From: Fibrobacter succinogenes
Lineage (GTDB): Bacteria; Fibrobacterota; Fibrobacteria; Fibrobacterales; Fibrobacteraceae
Assembly: GCA_902791475.1 (NCBI GenBank)
Contig: CADAWC010000009.1
Span: 28,777 to 92,776 of the forward strand
Length of the DNA stretch: 64,000 nt
Direction of reading: 5' to 3'
Under the pieces are notes generated by a model that worked only from the letters and a program-made list of their open reading frames with translations, was not told the DNA's origin and searched no databases. The translations under genes were made by a program, and so were the position numbers. Positions 62,001 to 64,000 of this stretch are shown here, in pieces. Numbering within the stretch: the first letter of the stretch is position 1; every line of letters begins with the position of its first letter.

Positions 62001-63243
62001 TACAATCTCGCTTACTTTGAACGGCGGTGCTTCGGGAAATGAAAATTGCTCTGAACGTTATATGCAAGCTGCGCCGCAAAGTGAACTTGAATTGACCTGC
62101 CCCTCGATTGTCTCGGTGAATGGCTATGATAAGACTTTTGAAATGACGCCGACGGTTACGGGGTGCGAAAATGGTGGCTGCTCGTGGAGTGTCTCTGGCG
62201 GGGCTTCTGTTTCTCCGGCAAGTAATTATACATCGGGAACCCTTACGGTAACGGAATCTTATGTGAGCAGCAGTAAGGAATACACGTTTACCTTAAGCCA
62301 TGAAGGTCTTGATAGCAAGACTTGCGATGTGACTGTTGAAAGGGCGTCTCAGTTTGAACTGGATTGTGAAATTGCCAAGCAGACGGATGTTGAACCTGGA
62401 GAAACGATTACGATTCAGCCACATTCCGTGACAGGGTGCAATTCGGATTGCTCGTACAGTGTCGAAATGCAGAATTCGACATCTGGCGCGGATTACATCA
62501 GCGTTGTGAATGGTACGGGATCCAATTATGATGGTGGCGCTATTTCGTTTAAGGGCGCTAGCTCTGGCGGCACAAAGCAATATCGTTTGACGGTGACGGA
62601 TGCCATGAATTCCTCGAAGTCATGCTTGTTCGAAGTCGGCTATGCAAATTCTGGATGCCGTTCGGTAGTGCGTAAAATGCCTTTCAGCAACAGTAATATT
62701 AGCATAAGTGATAGATTTGTTGCTGGTTGCAATGAAATTAAAACGGTTAAGCAATGTAGCAAGGCTCAAATCCAGTCTCAGGCATGTTCTTGCTCGGATG
62801 GCTTGTCGCATACGTTTACGATTAACGGAAAGACGCTTGATTGTGGCGTGTACTTCGATGATGTCATTCCGGCACGTTCTACTGTAACTTTGGATGTTCC
62901 TGAAAACTGCACGATTAATGGCAATATCTACCTTTCGGAATGTTATTATGACCCGAATTATGTAGGTGTTGGCACAAAGCTAACTGGGAACTTCCAAAGC
63001 TTTGAACCAGGTTCAAATAGTGTGTATGTGGCTGCTTTTGATAACGGAAATCGGTTGAACTGCTCTGTTTCTCAAACGGCATCATATGCAAGAACCGTGG
63101 CATCGGTAAATGGTTGTAATATCACGATTAATGGAAACAATGATCGAAGCTATAGCAACTGTGAGCTTGAAGGCAATGCTGATTACACGCTCATTGTTAA
63201 GGATGATGCCCCGAGCGATTTGAAATGTGGTATTAGTTGGTAA
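56083..63243 (+). CDS. Giant PilX-N surface protein, cassette 2
   Basis: This 2,386-residue paralogue of the 46704 protein has a pilin-like helix (KKGVSLITVLMFMLVATIAA, about 5-30) and no Glu+5. It then has the beta-helix-like GNF-V-GG region (about 172-296), the shared region ILPRIIYLPKDAKGRLLDYYNV (about 664-786), a lectin-like segment (about 1226-1422) and Cys-bearing Ig-like repeats (about 1802-2189). The last 200 residues (Cys-rich, with CSCSDGLSHTFTINGK) do not match the C-terminal doublet of the first giant. High Cys content suggests many disulphides and an extracytoplasmic location. The C-terminal difference may mean a different binding target. Confidence 0.8.
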   Translation: MMCGKKGVSLITVLMFMLVATIAATATFKWLNSESHSSAARMMRNEARQAAVAGITAARTWMTYHGNETGAIIRQFKGNGNKPIRMNNVLGNNIESANQNFDVWLVGAETESSPYVVKILSTGESRNGSKHSEVAIMKISGLYQVKVPEKKVSISFDRAFFGKTTGITGDDSLESAIINGDFGRQNNVPVISKPLLVTGNFSFQGTTNMGGDLYVGGNFENRGGLFFGNLEMNPHSNDYANCKTPDADTLVVYIGGSITTCEGNVIAVCGDLYVGGSVPANCDIKVGGNFTVNGHMERGTSDISKGIGVKKNMVFTDNASWTKNELNYFNSTGGGTVSTFKVTNNLVLPPTMDGRKDENGGYAIDLTGKVMSYTTANTILREQGNNNNPKKYGVFVEGTTAEQAKAWDRGGKRYFSFNAAKGIENRKVSKWSESDPLLRNIGDNYWKKLRKMYEYQGLIGSDGEVPVPILLNNEDTWTTKTQNAFCHLGTTFNLNNENIEKINKCYKDAGENELYNGFLILEWHSSEKVDPTIALDGKFVFYAPEKLANGHELILPSTTDNSVVLLYLKEGSGMLRGMEGFKQNFFIYSRGDIEEMKELKLEGCVIMDNGSTLQKYQGKNHLKYKAEVVQAVQAAGLIIGNEEFERLANKSSGATSTSGSSDVSDTVYVSVASQLKITMESEYKNNESYGNGDENVKPSILILPRIIYLPKDAKGRLLDYYNVVNLNGANERKNPNNVTCSPMGLPAVEKFKLYASVLPQDVYSCQYTSNNYEKMGFYVVVSGSSGDEPVVKFEKKSIEITKGGTVHVNLKASKAKPATVDVFQSSAPEEWVVTGGTLKKENTDGSKVYSMPFNGDKLAFDVTMKETASGTGSVYFQLVDPCENCVINADSNSTTVTAEGSFTLIRKDVREYCELAEHKDDESCKQGGDLYKKIQTPECGSLTKEGTQWVTADGVGCKMDELNNKWFCSIYITTPVVLKKADNFNDNFCEVVIPPNTSISSAKSETEYLYASVQRRTYNLHIEFKGAEESSDVIEVYNKAKDSDEYVKKYTCKNGEICDYPIYAGYYYQLRAIAKGSDRFSRFTSEPSVAAAQDSLLTILASSDYSVVAYFNDRDEHCFYEDFAPDANNKGFVAFCSESEDFPRCIDVCYTNPQPGMSCKISESMHWVGADAASNPDWVMVYDNRNATSNCQWDYSSCHCSSDDNACRLQCRKRVCTTTKSGERLVPSISNNYITANAAAETSLDVPNGSQSVILNTKDNGSNGTLTSIFSTEIIDVNTTVKNMANSGFIFRANEDASEYYSLSVYGKHAGGAYSPYVYVMLCYVNGQTASDDACAEKFLSTMDWDVSESGGFTNLSKIGLVMNIQGNIVSVNLQLNGNSANASSSGYSFDLNELFGSNLLLNDIHHAHAGFKLSNKDFKLYDISWSSTAYGDNACWDRPRLVCSFKTNYLGGIVPQDENVKPWVGFSSFTMNKYKKCHIKYYYNGCDNAVTSMPSPINPLYNWEKLYQLYACAGGKRLGMYWDKGSEVNDPYYRFKTEGKHGYYFEDPESSWGGFAMDAKVALECPPDVKVDVASSLLQTQSCGEFYVGDILMCSKNFDFLNSEEPVFCSDSCSFEVSGNEGVNVRKSKLLVGLNNPNNHNLRISFTDKNKIQSSFYTTAMDGTLSIDVNSISNEDGFDPQHVMSVNVKVVDGSSIEINQLKSSCPNSLSIGSCKVQYDNKHWEITADVKNADRCSVEKPLVSDAEAVGPAEGCPKTFRFKEEGLYSKEDVLSYEFTVKAYKGSGADEEMETLKCDPYKIIPIEVGCGIAESKKTVKQGAGVPSLNLSFTNCPEDGCDYTISFEGSVIARGNTQKEGDKTETYTFTDLNTPLNMLNAKEYSFNVVAGGKENRDCKFTVEETASKAKATCSFDENTKMFTAKVDILQGLTWSGEIDLLDYNGNRYRTVQSFVDETSSEISVDLSAVPFSNGLNTISLTLNGGASGNENCSERYMQAAPQSELELTCPSIVSVNGYDKTFEMTPTVTGCENGGCSWSVSGGASVSPASNYTSGTLTVTESYVSSSKEYTFTLSHEGLDSKTCDVTVERASQFELDCEIAKQTDVEPGETITIQPHSVTGCNSDCSYSVEMQNSTSGADYISVVNGTGSNYDGGAISFKGASSGGTKQYRLTVTDAMNSSKSCLFEVGYANSGCRSVVRKMPFSNSNISISDRFVAGCNEIKTVKQCSKAQIQSQACSCSDGLSHTFTINGKTLDCGVYFDDVIPARSTVTLDVPENCTINGNIYLSECYYDPNYVGVGTKLTGNFQSFEPGSNSVYVAAFDNGNRLNCSVSQTASYARTVASVNGCNITINGNNDRSYSNCELEGNADYTLIVKDDAPSDLKCGISW

Positions 63244-63263
63244 ATTAGCGAATAGAACAATGC

Positions 63264-63295
63264 AAAAAAAGGAACCCGTGAGGGGTTCCTTTTTT
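63264..63295 (+). terminator. Terminator after cassette 2
   Basis: AAAAAAAGGAACCC-GTGA-GGGGTTCCTTTTTT, nearly identical to the one at 54535. Confidence 0.88.
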
Positions 63296-63323
63296 AATGC
63301 TTTTGGATTGCTCTCGCCTTGAA

Positions 63324-63357
63324 CGTCATTGCGAGCCACGAAGTGGCGTGGCAATCC
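63324..63357. repeat. REP-like palindrome (GTCATTGCGAG ... GTGGCAATCC type)
   Basis: CATTGCGAGCCACG and CGTGGCAATCC ends face each other around GAAGTGG. This form is a widely scattered intergenic repeat in many bacterial genomes. Confidence 0.6.
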
Positions 63358-63361
63358 AGGT

Positions 63362-63380
63362 CCCTGAGCTTGTCGAAGGG
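63362..63380. repeat. Short palindrome CCCTGAGCTTGTCGAAGGG
   Basis: A known type of dispersed intergenic palindrome. It directly abuts the stop codon of the gpmI relic. Confidence 0.5.
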
Positions 63381-63416
63381 TTACTTGATGATGAGCATCG
63401 AGTCGTCCCAAGCCTC
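63381..63416 (-). pseudogene. Relic of a gpmI 3' end
   Basis: On the minus strand these 36 bases read EAWDDSMLIIK and a stop, exactly the last 11 residues of the gpmI gene that ends at 63602. Codons differ at several silent positions (for Ser, Leu, Glu and Lys), so it is not a recent copy. Upstream of these codons the similarity ends abruptly. Confidence 0.7.
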
Positions 63417-63420
63417 TCGT

Positions 63421-63530
63421 GAGACTCCGCACCTATGGTGCGGGAGGAGGGCTTTATGCCCTCCGTTCGTCGAACGAAATCGTTGTTATTAGAGATGCGC
63501 CAGCCTATGGCTGCCGCAGCTCTTAACAAG
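63421..63530. repeat. Cluster of short dyads
   Basis: CCGCACC/GGTGCGG, GGAGGGC/GCCCTCC, GTTCG/CGAAC and CAGCC/GGCTG follow one another closely. They resemble the remains of a small structured non-coding repeat unit. No frame is open across them. Confidence 0.4.
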
Positions 63531-63546
63531 GATTTGGAAGCGTGGC

Positions 63547-63576
63547 AAAAATGGACCCCTTACGGGGTCCATTTTT
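63547..63576. terminator. Terminator of gpmI (bidirectional)
   Basis: AAAAATGGACCCC pairs with GGGGTCCATTTTT over a 4-base loop; T-runs on both strands. Confidence 0.9.
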
Positions 63577-63601
63577 AATTTTGTCTTATGTTAATCATCA
63601 A

Positions 63602-64000
63602 TTATTTGATGATTAACATACTGTCGTCCCAAGCTTCGTGCTTTTCGAGGCCGAGGAGGTTGGCCGTCGTAGCAGCGATGTTGGAAAGACCCCAGTCGCC
63701 TTCCTTGAGACCGAGCTTGCCGCCAGTGACGTTATCGTAAAGGATGCACGGCACCTTGTTGAGCGTGTGGCTCGTCTTGGCCTTGAACGTACCGTCCTTG
63801 TTGACCTTCGGCATGCCGGTCTTCTTGTCGATTTCGTACATTTCGTCGGCGTTACCGTGGTCAGCCGTGATGATAGCGACACCGCCGAGGGCGTCAATCA
63901 CCGGGAGGAGACGTGCGAGGCCGATGTCCACAGCTTCGATTGCCATCGTAGCGGCGCGGAAGCTACCGGTATGGCCCACCATGTCGCCGTTCGGGAAGTT
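63602..64000 (-). CDS. gpmI: 2,3-bisphosphoglycerate-independent phosphoglycerate mutase, C-terminal part (runs off window)
   Basis: The 132 residues visible read NFPNGDMVGHTGSFRAA at the window edge, a close match to the GpmI motif NFANPDMVGHTG. VAIITADHGNADEM, a metal-binding alkaline-phosphatase-like motif, and THTLNKVP-type residues follow, and the chain ends HEAWDDSMLIIK. The enzyme interconverts 3- and 2-phosphoglycerate in glycolysis using manganese. The N-terminal part is outside the window. A second copy of the last 11 codons lies 221 bases away at 63381. Confidence 0.95.
   Translation of the reverse strand, partial: NFPNGDMVGHTGSFRAATMAIEAVDIGLARLLPVIDALGGVAIITADHGNADEMYEIDKKTGMPKVNKDGTFKAKTSHTLNKVPCILYDNVTGGKLGLKEGDWGLSNIAATTANLLGLEKHEAWDDSMLIIK

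Larger units (their letters stand above)
63244..63601. other. Intergenic mosaic of terminators, repeats and a gpmI relic
   Basis: This region has no intact gene. In order it holds the cassette 2 terminator, two REP-like palindromes, a relic of a gpmI 3' end, a series of short dyads (63421-63530) and the gpmI terminator. It looks like a site of repeated insertion and deletion. Confidence 0.65.

Noticed and set aside
46704..63243. Giants as polyketide or non-ribosomal peptide synthases
   Set aside because: No carrier, condensation or ketosynthase motifs. The N-terminal pilin helix and Cys-rich beta repeats indicate a surface protein.
63421..63530. Possible tRNA or structured RNA gene
   Set aside because: The dyads do not make a cloverleaf and there is no T-loop consensus.

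Overview
The window looks like a chromosomal segment of a Fibrobacter species, close to F. succinogenes. It carries several protein families first described as F. succinogenes paralogous families: the FISUMP domain (TIGR02145), TIGR02147 regulators and the TIGR02171 lipoprotein. It also has lipoproteins with poly-serine linkers, and a secreted GH5 cellulase ending in a type IX-secretion-like tail. No phage, transposase, integrase or CRISPR array was seen. Identifications rest on reading the sequence and on family knowledge; no database search was run.

Layout. 1-9974: a partial TIGR02147 regulator, a membrane diguanylate cyclase, an MFS transporter, a large FGE/propeller lipoprotein (TIGR02171), an RNA uridine methyltransferase, a two-module FISUMP lipoprotein and an unknown secreted protein. 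9975-16512: a BrnT toxin fused in frame to its BrnA antitoxin, tRNA-Gly, the infC-rpmI-rplT translation operon, an intergenic block of three related hairpins, an M16 peptidase and a malic enzyme fused to a phosphotransacetylase domain. 16513-24600: three Ser-rich lipoproteins sharing five copies of an unnamed beta-rich module. A TIGR02147 regulator lies between the first and second of them, and a GH5 endoglucanase converges on the cluster. 24601-34000: DNA polymerase I, the NAD(P)H-hydrate repair enzyme, an outer-membrane protein, a degraded metal-binding (HMA) gene and a Ski2-like helicase. 34001-43150: nucleotide-sugar and surface-polysaccharide genes (rfbA, rfbB, rfbC, a Wzb-like phosphatase, a Wza-like exporter, manC), interrupted by a tandem array of three small paralogous lipoproteins. 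43151-44600: pheS and an ArsR-type regulator with a perfect operator-like palindrome.

44766-63243 is the most striking part. Two consecutive cassettes each encode a PilW-like pseudopilin followed by a giant protein of about 2,400-2,600 residues. The first cassette also has a PilV-like pseudopilin. Each giant starts with a PilX-like pilin helix, continues through a beta-helix-like segment and a shared central region, and ends in Cys-rich Ig-like repeats with a C-terminus that differs between the two copies. This reads as a duplicated minor-pilin operon in which the PilX-type subunit has become a giant surface or pilus-tip protein, possibly an adhesin. The window closes with a relic of a gpmI 3' end and the C-terminal part of gpmI itself.

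Many proteins here are secreted, lipid-anchored or surface-exposed, which fits a cell that degrades plant fibre at its surface. Housekeeping genes (infC operon, polA, pheS, maeB, gpmI) are interspersed. Two genes, brnT and the HMA gene, have one base too many in a poly-A tract relative to the expected frame. Either they are real mutations or they are homopolymer sequencing errors.
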